Position numbers and translations under genes: made by a program
Shown here: in pieces, positions 1-7,708 of the stretch
Numbering within the stretch: position 1 is the stretch's first letter
How the letters are laid out: each line of letters begins with the position of its first letter
The notes under the pieces: generated by a model
What the model was told of the DNA's origin: nothing
The model's database searches: none
Seen by the model: only the letters and a program-made list of their open reading frames with translations
Origin: Sandaracinus sp.
Lineage (GTDB): Bacteria; Myxococcota_A; Polyangia; Polyangiales; Houyiibacteriaceae
DNA length: 64,000 nt
Assembly: GCA_002699025.1 (NCBI GenBank)
Contig: PABA01000048.1
Coordinates: forward strand, 62,001 to 126,000
Direction of reading: 5' to 3'

Positions 1-61
1 CAAGCACCTCATTGCCAACGTTTCAAGCTCATCGGCGGCGTCTTGCAAGCGCTCAGACTGG

Positions 62-274
62 TCACCAGAGAGACGAGTAGATGCGCTCCGGAGCGCTGGT
101 GGAATGATGGGGAGCTCCCGCAACACGTTTGTCCACAGTCTGGGCAGGGGCCAACTCCTCAGACAGGGACTCGAGGATTGCGACGAGCCGGGCGTACTCG
201 GTCTCGTCGAAGCGGAGGTCGCGGAGGGAGTCAAGGAAAGGACTATCGAGAAGCTCTCGTTCGCTCTTGGTCAT
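62..274 (-). CDS. Small hypothetical protein next to an RHS remnant
   Basis: A 70-residue acidic, probably helical protein of unknown function. The ATG at 274 is preceded by an AAGG-like ribosome site. It overlaps by four bases (ATGA) the stop of a 29-codon frame that itself begins with a GTGA overlap at the end of the RHS-like remnant upstream, so the three frames form a translationally coupled chain. Small genes directly behind RHS ends are often immunity proteins, which makes that role possible here, but no family is recognised. A longer frame to 391 exists, but its extra residues look like non-coding translation. Confidence 0.4.
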   Translation of the reverse strand: MTKSERELLDSPFLDSLRDLRFDETEYARLVAILESLSEELAPAQTVDKRVAGAPHHSTSAPERIYSSLW

Positions 275-359
275 CGCACGCCTTGATACACGATCTCGAT
301 GGCTTCCTGGGGAATGCCACCGTGAGTTGGAACCACTGCTGCCGCCGCCGTGTAGTTCA

Positions 360-560
360 CGGCGACCGGGTGCCCTGAAGCAGCCGTGCAAGGCGCATGG
401 CGCGCTCGACCACGCCGAAGCGCGAATACTCGTACTCCTGCACGACCTCGTCCGTGTCGACGTCGACGACGGCGCGCAGAACCGACGTTGTCGGTGACGA
501 CGCGGTAGAGCGTGCCGTCGCGGTGCAAGTCGAGGTCGGGGACCGACGTCGACCGAGCAC
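360..560 (-). pseudogene. Frameshifted remnant of an RHS-repeat core protein
   Basis: Two overlapping minus-strand frames together spell a typical RHS core segment. One frame gives VPDLDLHRDGTLYRVVTDN, and the next frame continues with VVDVDTDEVVQEYEYSRFG. This is the 'PD...YR..TDH.GS.R.VVD..TGEVVQ..YD.FG' signature found ahead of the toxin tip in RHS polymorphic toxins. The reading must shift near 475-483, and both ends are missing: no upstream repeats and no complete hyper-conserved core follow. I read it as a decayed RHS 3' fragment. A sequencing error could explain the frameshift but not the missing flanks. Confidence 0.55.
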
Positions 561-606
561 GTCGCGTGCCTGGCGGAGCGTCATGCGGGGTGACGTCGAG
601 GGACCC

Positions 607-632
607 GTCAGATCCGCGGCCGTCCAACCGTC
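607..632 (+). promoter_or_regulatory. ECF-like promoter motif (GTCAGAT-15-CGTC) for the helicase gene
   Basis: GTCAGAT at 607-613 and CGTC at 629-632, separated by 15 nt; 11 nt remain to the ATG at 644. It belongs to the set of ten matching sites described in the findings. Confidence 0.7.
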
Positions 633-643
633 TCCTCTCTCGA

Positions 644-3600
644 ATGGCCACCACCAAGACGCTCGCGGACGAGCTCGGGGTCCCTCTCTCGCTCGTCAAA
701 CAGTTTCTCAAGCGGCGTTTCGGGCGCGACTACAAGGGCGGGGACTGTCCACTCGGACGGGAGGAGGAGCGTGCGGTACGTGACGCCCACGTATCGGGGG
801 AGCTGAAGCGCCGTCAGGGAAAGACGCGCGTCGCGACCGAGACGCGACATCCCATCGACCCGGCGGACGTGCCCCCGGTGCTCCCCCAGTTCGCTCCGCC
901 TTGCTTCACGGAGGGTTCGCTGGGCAAACACCGCGTCTTCCTCCACCAGGACGTCTTGGAGGCCCTCCACGACCCGGACGTGCCTCGGCGTCGAAAGGCC
1001 AACCTGACCCGGCGCGTTCAGGAGCTCCTGACATCTGGGCGCTGTACCCGCAGCAAGGGGGTCAACGGCAAGGACAAGGGCTACCGTCGGGTCCCCCTCG
1101 GCGGCTCGTCTGGGCAGCAGTTCTACCTGTGGATGCTCGAGCCTGGCGCTCGCGTGAACGGTCAGGACACGGGGGACTTGCACGCCGCGTGTCCCGGCTT
1201 TCTCCTTCGGAGCGTCCGCCACCACGACGACACCGGTCGTGGCACCCTCCCGATCGGCGCGGCGAGCGAGTACGCGGAGATCGACGTCCGCGACGTCTTC
1301 GGGACCCGGGTCGACGTGACCGATCCGCTGGTCGAGGGCCAGCGACGGGCGGCGCGTTGCAGTGCGAAGGTGGTGCGCTTCATCGAGGGCGGCCCGGGCG
1401 CTGGCAAGACCACCGTCCTCAACGACATCGCGCCCCACGTACAGGGCCGCGTGCTCTACCTGACCTGGAGCCGCGCATTGGCGGACGCCGCGCGCCAGTG
1501 GCTCGAGGTCGCGGCCCCCGAACAGGAGCACGTGGTGCTCTCGTTCGCAGCGTTCCTCGAGCGCCTCGATCCAGCGCGCCCACCGCTCCCGGATCGCCCG
1601 CGCCGTGAGTGGTTCGCCGAGTTCGACGAGCGTGCGCGCGCGTGCGGCCCGCGACTGTCGCGCTGGCGCTTGGATGGACGCCTTCACACTGCCGCGCTCC
1701 ACACGGAGCTCCAGGCGCAGATCTTCGGACGCGCGCTGCCGGTCGAGTTCGAGGGGTGCCGGGCGTCGGAGTGCGGTCTGCTCGGGCGGCAGGACTACCT
1801 CGAGCACCGCCGGCGCCTCAACGGAGGCGGCGAGCAGGCACACTCCTTCGCGTCGAACCAGAGCGAAGAGGAGCGTGCCCGCTTCTTTCCAGGGCCCGTC
1901 CGGGCCTTCGAGCTCGCGAAGGCGCTCCGCGACGGCGAGCTCGAGCTGCCCGAGGACTTCGCGTTCGATGCCGTCGTGGTCGACGAGGTGCAGGACCTCA
2001 CCCTGATCGAGCAGTGGTTGGTGCTCGACGTGGCCGCCCACGCGGGTGCACGCCGTGGCGTCGCGCCGGCGCTCTTCTTCGCCGGAGACGAAGCCCAGAC
2101 CGTGCGCGGGACCGCGTTCGAGTGGGGACCACTCAAGAACCTGGTACGGGCGCGGTTCGGCGCGCACGGCGAAGCGGCCGAAACCTTCCGCCTGGAGTCG
2201 AGCCTTCGCTCCCCCGGCGTGCTCGCTTCCTACACGGACCGCGCGCGCCGCGTGCTCTACCGTGACCTCGACAAGTCCTCGCGTCCCTTCGTTCACGTCG
2301 ACCTCGATGACACGGCGGCCACCCCGGGCCGGCTCGCCCGAGTGGAGGTCCCCAGCGACGAGGACGCCGCGCGCCTCTGCGAGCTGCTCGCTCGCGCGCG
2401 CGACGCCGTGGTCGTGTTCCCGCATCCGGAGGTGCCCGAGTGGCTGCGGGACCTCGCCAACCAGGCCGGCGTTCAGCTCCTCACACCGGAGGAGGTCAAG
2501 GGCCTCGAGTACCAGACCGTCGCGGTCGCGTGCTTCCCCCGCGCGGTCGAGGCAGTCCAGCGGTCGACCGCGCTCGCCGTCACGCACCCGCTCGCGGGGG
2601 AGCTCGCCCGCGTCGACATCGATCGCTTGCTGGTCGCGCTGAGCCGCTCGACCGAGACGCTGGTGCTGGTCGCCAGGGAATGGACCGACGACGCGCGCGA
2701 CCGCTGCGCCTTCACGAACCGCGCGGTCACGGCGGCCGGCTCTCACGCCGACCCCGGCCCGGACGACGACTGGGGCGACGTGGGCGACGGCGACCTCGGG
2801 TTCATCTCGCTCGACGACCTGGAGGCGCTGCTCGACGACGACGTCGACAACCGCGAGCGCATCGACGTGCTCTTGCAGCGCGCGGCCGAGAGCGACGACC
2901 GTGGTGACCGTGCGGTGGCGATCGAGCTCCTCGACCAGGCACGCGGGCTGCTCGGTCGCCGGGATCGCGCCGGCAGCGCCCCCGCGCATGTTCGGGCCGA
3001 GGTCCTGCGCAAGCTGGGAAGCCTGTGCGCCCTGGACGCCCTCATCCCACCCGACCGCGCCGTGCTCCGCCGCGCGGCCACCTGGCTCCGCCGCGCCTCC
3101 GAGCCCGTGCTCGGAGAGCTCGTGGTGCGCGCCGGCGCGGCGTTCGACGCCGCGACCAAGCCCGTCGAGCGGGCGGATGCCTTCGCAGCCGTCGCGGCGG
3201 GGTTGTCCAGGTCGGAAGAGAGCTGGGATCCCCGGGTGACGCGCCAGATCGTCGAAGGGCTGGCCGAGCACCTCGCGGTGCTCGCGACGGATGCCGCGCC
3301 GCCCTCCGCCAAGGCGAACCGCTCGCTCCTCGGCACCATGGCGCAGCTGGCCGAGCACCCGGGATACGGCGCGCGCTTCGCCGGGTTGGCGCAGACCTTC
3401 GCCCGCTCCATCGTTCGCACGTACGACGCGCGCGACGGCCGCCGCGCCACCCGTGAACTGCAGCGCCTGGCCGACGTGCTTCGTCCCCACGTGCCCGAGC
3501 TCGACGCGCTCCTTCATGAGCGCGAGCACCGGTGGGCGGACGCGGCGTACGCGTGGCTCGAGCACGACTCCGCGCGGGCCCTCCGCTGCGCGCGCGGGGT

Positions 3601-3772
3601 CCACGACTTGGCCCTGGTCGCCGACATCGCCGAGCAGGCCGAGCCCGCCTACGCCCCCCTCGCGCGGCAGGCGGCCGAGCTCCAGCAGCGCATCCAGCGC
3701 GACCTCCCCGAACTCCACCCCGACGACGCCGCCGCCCTCCGGGCTACCCTCGAGGCCGCCCTCGCCGGCTGA
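644..3772 (+). CDS. SF1 UvrD/TRANK1-like helicase with C-terminal helical repeats
   Basis: A 1042-residue superfamily 1 DNA/RNA helicase. The first ~45 residues (LADELGVPLSLVKQFLKRRF) resemble the small IF2-N type helical fold. The motor shows Walker A GGPGAGKTT near residue 247, Walker B VVVDEVQDL near 445, motif III LFFAGDEAQTV near 478, motif V with VKGLEYQTV near 617 and motif VI LLVALSRSTE near 662. After an acidic linker the last ~300 residues are Ala/Leu-rich helical repeats, likely TPR-like. Such proteins are usually orphan helicases of defence or RNA/DNA repair type, but the substrate is unknown. The ATG at 644 is chosen over a longer frame starting at 512 because conserved sequence begins there and a promoter motif ends 11 nt upstream. 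Confidence 0.8.
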   Translation: MATTKTLADELGVPLSLVKQFLKRRFGRDYKGGDCPLGREEERAVRDAHVSGELKRRQGKTRVATETRHPIDPADVPPVLPQFAPPCFTEGSLGKHRVFLHQDVLEALHDPDVPRRRKANLTRRVQELLTSGRCTRSKGVNGKDKGYRRVPLGGSSGQQFYLWMLEPGARVNGQDTGDLHAACPGFLLRSVRHHDDTGRGTLPIGAASEYAEIDVRDVFGTRVDVTDPLVEGQRRAARCSAKVVRFIEGGPGAGKTTVLNDIAPHVQGRVLYLTWSRALADAARQWLEVAAPEQEHVVLSFAAFLERLDPARPPLPDRPRREWFAEFDERARACGPRLSRWRLDGRLHTAALHTELQAQIFGRALPVEFEGCRASECGLLGRQDYLEHRRRLNGGGEQAHSFASNQSEEERARFFPGPVRAFELAKALRDGELELPEDFAFDAVVVDEVQDLTLIEQWLVLDVAAHAGARRGVAPALFFAGDEAQTVRGTAFEWGPLKNLVRARFGAHGEAAETFRLESSLRSPGVLASYTDRARRVLYRDLDKSSRPFVHVDLDDTAATPGRLARVEVPSDEDAARLCELLARARDAVVVFPHPEVPEWLRDLANQAGVQLLTPEEVKGLEYQTVAVACFPRAVEAVQRSTALAVTHPLAGELARVDIDRLLVALSRSTETLVLVAREWTDDARDRCAFTNRAVTAAGSHADPGPDDDWGDVGDGDLGFISLDDLEALLDDDVDNRERIDVLLQRAAESDDRGDRAVAIELLDQARGLLGRRDRAGSAPAHVRAEVLRKLGSLCALDALIPPDRAVLRRAATWLRRASEPVLGELVVRAGAAFDAATKPVERADAFAAVAAGLSRSEESWDPRVTRQIVEGLAEHLAVLATDAAPPSAKANRSLLGTMAQLAEHPGYGARFAGLAQTFARSIVRTYDARDGRRATRELQRLADVLRPHVPELDALLHEREHRWADAAYAWLEHDSARALRCARGVHDLALVADIAEQAEPAYAPLARQAAELQQRIQRDLPELHPDDAAALRATLEAALAG

Positions 3773-3783
3773 GGAGGGCTTGC

Positions 3784-5418
3784 TCAGCGGAGTTGGGGAA
3801 CAGGGTCGAAGACACAGCGGAAGCGATGGGTGACGCGAGCTTCGCCGGACGGGCAGTGCCAGCTCCCTCGGGGCGCGGTTCCAGTCGTGGGCAGGCGCCG
3901 CTGGAGCGCGAGGGCTCCGGCCCGCGACGAACGGAAGAGGCTGTCCTCGCAGGAGTCCCGCACCCACTCGAAGACGTCGCCCGCTCGTTGTGAGAACAGT
4001 TCTCGAGCCTCGGGTCCGCGCAGCGCGGCTTCGATCTGCACGAGCGAAGGGAGTCGTCCGCCGAGCTCGCTGCAATATGCCTGAGCCTGCTCCTGGTCGA
4101 TGCACTGAGCTTCGTCCGCGCCACGCGCCGGCGAGCAGCCCCGAGCCCGGCATGCGCCACTCTGGCGGCAGCTCCGTAGCGGCACACGGTCCCGATCGAT
4201 GCAGAACGCCGGGACCTCGACGCGCTCCGCTTCCCGGGGCCGAGTCCACTCGCGATCCCGCGGAGGCGCCAGGGCGAACGACGCGGCGGGGACGAAGACT
4301 CTGCCGGGGCCGCAGTCCACTCGTACCGCTGCGTCCTCGACGACCGGGTGTTCGAGCGAGGAGTCCGCCTCCGTTCCAGCGTCGACCGGCACTGGAGATG
4401 TGTCCGAGCCTGCGTCGCTCGTTCCCGGCGTGGGTCGGTGGCGGGCGGCGCGCTCGGCGCGGCCGTCGGTCAAGCCCACCTGGTACGCCACGTACATCGC
4501 CGCGAACGCGAACAACCATCCCCGACGAAAGCGCAGCATCCGCTCCCACCATGGGGGAGCGAGGAAGTCGCGGTGGAACCAGCCGTGGAGCTCCATCGCG
4601 ACGTTTCGAAGACGCGCCGTGGCTTCGAGGACCTCGACCTCCTCGATGGAGTCCACTTCCGTTCCGATCGCGGACCGCACCTGAGCGTCGCACGCGCGTA
4701 GCGTCCAGACGGCGTCGACGACCAGGGGCGGCACACGTCCCGGTCGTTGGGCCGCGATCGATCGAAGCTTCGGGAGTAGGCTCCCGAGCTCCGCGTTCTC
4801 GTCCACCTCCAGGCCGGTCTCGAACTCGACCACGCCGCGTACGATGCGAGAGACGCACTCGATGGCTGCCGAGTAGTACACGTCGAGTCGGCGCAACCGG
4901 TCCCGCGCCGTCACTTTCGGAAGCTCGTCGTCGAGTGCAACGCTGGCTCGAAATCGAAGCTTCCAGCGCTGCACGATTCCCGGACGCCGTTCGGGCACCA
5001 GCTGGAGCTCCGGGGTCTCGTCCCCAGAGGGCTTCGCTCCCTCGAACCAGAGGACGACGAACTCCAGCGCGTCGAGACCAACCCTGAGGATGGCTGGGTC
5101 AGGCTGCGCTTCGGACGGCCGGTGATGTGAAGCGAGGTTGCCGCAGTACTGCAGCACGCGGAGCGCGGTGAGGATCGAGGGAGGGACGACGGGCTGCCCT
5201 TGCCCCTCCCGTCCGTGAAGAAAGCCGAGCCGAGCGTCCGCCTGGGGCTTCCTGAGATAACTCTGCCGGAGCCCCTCGGGCATCGACTCGGCCAGGCCGG
5301 GCAGGACCAACTCGAGCACGTCGCGACAGCGCCGAAGCGCCGCTCGCGGGTCGGTGGCGGCCTCCATTCTCGCCCGTTCGAGATAGCTGCGGGCGCTCTG
5401 GCCGCTGTCCTCCGACAT
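3784..5418 (-). CDS. DUF4145-like / FGE-sulfatase domain membrane protein
   Basis: A 544-residue two-part protein. Residues ~1-150 look like the helical DUF4145 (HEPN-related) region, with LERARMEAATDPRAALRRCR and a hydrophobic DALEFVVLWFEG helix. A single membrane segment (GWLFAFAAMYVAYQVGL, near residue 290) follows, then a Pro/Asp/Thr-rich spacer. The C-terminal ~170 residues carry a formylglycine-generating-enzyme/SUMF1-like fold (VEVPAFCIDRDRVPL, GGRLPSLVQIEAALRG, DVFEWVRDSCED) with many cysteines, probably exported. The domain is shorter than true FGE, so a sensory or binding role is as likely as catalysis. ATG 5418 is preferred over 5433 because the upstream ATG lies inside a good -10 hexamer. 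It converges with the helicase gene, 11 bp apart. Confidence 0.65.
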   Translation of the reverse strand: MSEDSGQSARSYLERARMEAATDPRAALRRCRDVLELVLPGLAESMPEGLRQSYLRKPQADARLGFLHGREGQGQPVVPPSILTALRVLQYCGNLASHHRPSEAQPDPAILRVGLDALEFVVLWFEGAKPSGDETPELQLVPERRPGIVQRWKLRFRASVALDDELPKVTARDRLRRLDVYYSAAIECVSRIVRGVVEFETGLEVDENAELGSLLPKLRSIAAQRPGRVPPLVVDAVWTLRACDAQVRSAIGTEVDSIEEVEVLEATARLRNVAMELHGWFHRDFLAPPWWERMLRFRRGWLFAFAAMYVAYQVGLTDGRAERAARHRPTPGTSDAGSDTSPVPVDAGTEADSSLEHPVVEDAAVRVDCGPGRVFVPAASFALAPPRDREWTRPREAERVEVPAFCIDRDRVPLRSCRQSGACRARGCSPARGADEAQCIDQEQAQAYCSELGGRLPSLVQIEAALRGPEARELFSQRAGDVFEWVRDSCEDSLFRSSRAGALALQRRLPTTGTAPRGSWHCPSGEARVTHRFRCVFDPVPQLR

Positions 5419-5428
5419 CTGGCCGGAG

Positions 5429-5434
5429 AGCATA
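5429..5434 (-). promoter_or_regulatory. -10 hexamer TATGCT just upstream of the FGE-like gene
   Basis: TATGCT on the minus strand ends 10 nt before ATG 5418. The expected start of transcription is about 4 nt from the ATG, so the mRNA would be nearly leaderless. The same hexamer precedes the genes at 11651 and 24087. Confidence 0.4.
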
Positions 5435-5457
5435 CTGCGGTCGTGGGTGAGGCTGCG

Positions 5458-6045
5458 TCACCCGGTTGGCGCGTACCAGCGCCGAACCAGGTGGCGGTCA
5501 CCCGAGAACGCGGTCCTGCCGTGGAGCATGCGGTGGTTGTCGACGACCAGCGTCTGTCCTCGACGCAGCGTTCGCTCCACCCGCGGTGCGCGACGAATCC
5601 GCGCGGCGAACGCATCGAACGCGGCGCGCTCCAGGCCCGCGAGCGAGCCCGCCAGCCAGTACGAGTAGTAGAGCTCGTCATCGGGTCCGAGCAGCGGGTG
5701 CTGCGTCGTGCCGGTCCCGAACACGTCGTGCTCACGTAGCACGACGCGGCGCAGGGCCTCCCGCATGTCGCGGGGCAGCTCCGCGACGACGGCGCCGCCG
5801 TCGATCAACAGCGAGCGACCACCCCGCGCGGCCGGCTCGATGCACCTCAGCACGACCCAACGCGCCGCGTGGTGGTCCGTGTGCGGACCGAGCGCGCGAC
5901 GGGAGCAGACCAGTGAGCGGCTCGTGGGCCGTACCCGGACCTCTTGCACGTGAAGACAGCGCCCGAGGTCCAGCTCGGTCAACCCGTCCGGCGCGTCGAG
6001 CACGACGAAGCCGTCGCGCTCAAGCGCCGCCCGGTCGTCGGTCAC
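5458..6045 (-). CDS. TauD/TfdA-like Fe(II)/2-oxoglutarate dioxygenase
   Basis: A 195-residue protein with the facial-triad pattern of 2-oxoglutarate-dependent oxygenases. An HxD-like motif appears in GPHTDHHAARWVVLRC, and a distal histidine and arginine in NHRMLHGRTAF...RHLVRRWYAP. The body matches the TauD/CarC/gamma-butyrobetaine hydroxylase fold, but it is shorter than the usual ~270-300 residues, with a minimal N-terminus. The substrate cannot be inferred. The GTG start overlaps the stop of the upstream GRDP-like gene by four bases (GTGA), so the two are one transcript. The upstream partner may supply or bind the substrate. Confidence 0.7.
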   Translation of the reverse strand: MTDDRAALERDGFVVLDAPDGLTELDLGRCLHVQEVRVRPTSRSLVCSRRALGPHTDHHAARWVVLRCIEPAARGGRSLLIDGGAVVAELPRDMREALRRVVLREHDVFGTGTTQHPLLGPDDELYYSYWLAGSLAGLERAAFDAFAARIRRAPRVERTLRRGQTLVVDNHRMLHGRTAFSGDRHLVRRWYAPTG

Positions 6046-6512
6046 TTGTCGCTCGCGCAGGCGTGCCAGCAGCGCCCGACGCAGTCGTGCCAGCAGTCGG
6101 TCGGCGCCTCGTCCTCCACGTAGGGCTCCCCGTACTGGTCCTGCCAGCGCTCGGCCGTCTCCTCGAACACCGCGACCAGGCGGGGCAGCTCACCCTCGCC
6201 TTTGCCGAAGCCTCCGTCGTGGTCGAGTAGCTCGCCGAACAGCCGCATGCAGTCCGCGAAGTAGGCTTTCGGGGAGAGCATGTGCAGGTGCCACATCATG
6301 TCGATGTCGCGGGTCGGCGCGACCGGCCGGCGGATGTCCTTCGCCGTCAGGAGCAGGAAGCGCTGGTAGCGGTCGATGGCGCGCGCGAGCTGCGCGTCCG
6401 ACCACTCGGCGAGCTCCGAGTCCGAACGGCGCGCGGCGTCCCGGAGGTCCACCGAGCACGGCGGCGGGTTGGAGGTGGAGAGGGAGGGCGAGGAGGGCTG
6501 CAAGATGTCCAT
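6042..6512 (-). CDS. Glycine-rich-domain-protein-like (GRDP/DUF1399-type) protein
   Basis: A 156-residue protein matching the conserved block of GRDP-like proteins: a helical start, then RYQRFLLLTAKD, RDIDMMWHLHMLSPKAYFADC and a C-terminal Cys/His cluster (CWHDCVGRCWHACA). The WHxHML...Y.DC block is the hallmark of the family, whose biochemical role is poorly defined and may involve metal binding. ATG 6512 lies 8 nt after the CGTC half of a minus-strand GTCAGAT-14-CGTC promoter, so the mRNA is predicted to be leaderless. It is the first gene of a two-gene unit with the TauD-like oxygenase. Confidence 0.65.
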   Translation of the reverse strand: MDILQPSSPSLSTSNPPPCSVDLRDAARRSDSELAEWSDAQLARAIDRYQRFLLLTAKDIRRPVAPTRDIDMMWHLHMLSPKAYFADCMRLFGELLDHDGGFGKGEGELPRLVAVFEETAERWQDQYGEPYVEDEAPTDCWHDCVGRCWHACASDK

Positions 6513-6520
6513 GTCCCGTA

Positions 6521-6545
6521 GACGACGCGCGAGGGGGGATCTGAC
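6521..6545 (-). promoter_or_regulatory. ECF-like promoter motif (GTCAGAT-14-CGTC) for the GRDP/TauD pair
   Basis: On the minus strand GTCAGAT occupies 6545-6539 and CGTC 6524-6521, 14 nt apart, ending 8 nt before ATG 6512. Confidence 0.7.
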
Positions 6546-6773
6546 AGGTCATGTCCGGCTCGATGTGGGTGACGAACGGTGCTGCCACAGGTCCCCGCTC
6601 GTGGGGCGCGAAGCGGGACGGGGGCTGCATCACACCCGGTTGGCCGCGCCGGAAGCCCGCCGGTCGAATGCCCCGTTCCCTGCGGTTCCGCGTCACTGGG
6701 CAGGTGAGGGTAGGGTCGCCTGCCTCACGTCGGCGGCCTGCGGCGCGAGTGCGACGGCTCCTGCGCGACACCC

Positions 6774-7601
6774 TCACGGCAGCGGCTCCCACTCGGCGTC
6801 CATGCAGTCGACGGCCTCGGGGTAGCGCTCCCGGTAGGCGAGGCAGGAGGCGCGCCGCGTCAGCCAGCCGTTCCCCTCGAAGCGCGGGTTGTCCCGGTAC
6901 ACGAGGCAGGCCGTGTCGCGTAGCCCGGGCAGCGTGTCCGGCCAGTCGTCACCCACGCCGGCCGTACCACTCGGCTGGTCGGCGTCGCAGTGGTGCTCGG
7001 GGAAGACGCAGATGCCGAGGTCGCGCTCCTCGTTGCGGCCGGCGCAGCCGGACTCGAAGACGAGCTCCTCGTCCGTCACGTCGGGGCAGCCGCCGCAGGG
7101 GCCGCCGCAGAAGGGCGTCGTCGGGTGCGGCGCGGGCGGACAGCTCGCCTCCGGCTCCGGGCCGTCCTCGTAGGGCGTCAGATCCGTGTGCCAGCAGCGG
7201 AGCCCGAGGTCGCTCGCTTCGGCTTCGCGGCAGAACGCCTCGCTCATGCAGCGGCCTTGGAAACCGAACTCATCGGGCGCGTCTCGCGCCAAGCAGAGCC
7301 GCGAGTCGGGACAGAAGCTCGCGCGGCTGCTGAAGCTGAACGAGCACCGGTCTTCCTCGTAGGGCAGACAGAGCCCATAGCCGCAGAGGTCGTCTCCTTC
7401 GCACGGGAAGGGGCAGTCCGCGTTGCAGGCCGGGTAGCCGCCGACCTCGATGGGGCAGTAGGGGCGGGGCGCCGCGTCGACCGCGGCGTCGACGCCCGCA
7501 TCATCGCCGCCGCAGCCGAGCAGAGCGAGCAGCGCGAGCAGCATCCACAGACAGGCTCGTCCGTCGTGCCCGGCAGCATGATCCGTTCGAGCGAAGGTCA
7601 T
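6774..7601 (-). CDS. Cysteine-rich outer lipoprotein, unknown function
   Basis: A 275-residue predicted lipoprotein. With ATG 7601 the N-terminus has a hydrophobic signal (ACLWMLLALLALLGCGGDD) whose LLGC lipobox is followed by an Asp/Ala-rich tether (DAGVDAAVDAAP), the standard myxobacterial lipoprotein layout. The mature part holds more than 20 cysteines in short spacing (CNADCPFPCEGDDLCGYGLC, CGGPCGGC), suggesting several disulfide-linked small modules. No enzyme motif is visible. It lies 107 bp downstream of a second lipoprotein gene on the same strand. Longer in-frame starts to 7763 would bury the signal peptide and are rejected. Confidence 0.65.
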   Translation of the reverse strand: MTFARTDHAAGHDGRACLWMLLALLALLGCGGDDAGVDAAVDAAPRPYCPIEVGGYPACNADCPFPCEGDDLCGYGLCLPYEEDRCSFSFSSRASFCPDSRLCLARDAPDEFGFQGRCMSEAFCREAEASDLGLRCWHTDLTPYEDGPEPEASCPPAPHPTTPFCGGPCGGCPDVTDEELVFESGCAGRNEERDLGICVFPEHHCDADQPSGTAGVGDDWPDTLPGLRDTACLVYRDNPRFEGNGWLTRRASCLAYRERYPEAVDCMDAEWEPLP

Positions 7602-7708
7602 CCGGAGCACGCCGTCATCGCGCCCGCCACGAGGAGGCATGGGGGAGGGCGCCGCGCGGCGTCGACCCGGCGGGTCAACCGTCTCCGAGCCGGACTGGCG
7701 ACTCCGCC

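Noticed and set aside
608-4858. A 1416-codon minus-strand open frame opposite the helicase gene
   Set aside because: Its product is low-complexity Arg/Gly/Ala sequence and it runs antisense to clear helicase motifs; long antisense frames are expected in DNA with this GC bias.
7177-7183. GTCAGAT inside the Cys-rich lipoprotein gene
   Set aside because: No CGTC at the right distance and it lies in coding sequence (Asp-Leu-Thr codons on the other strand).
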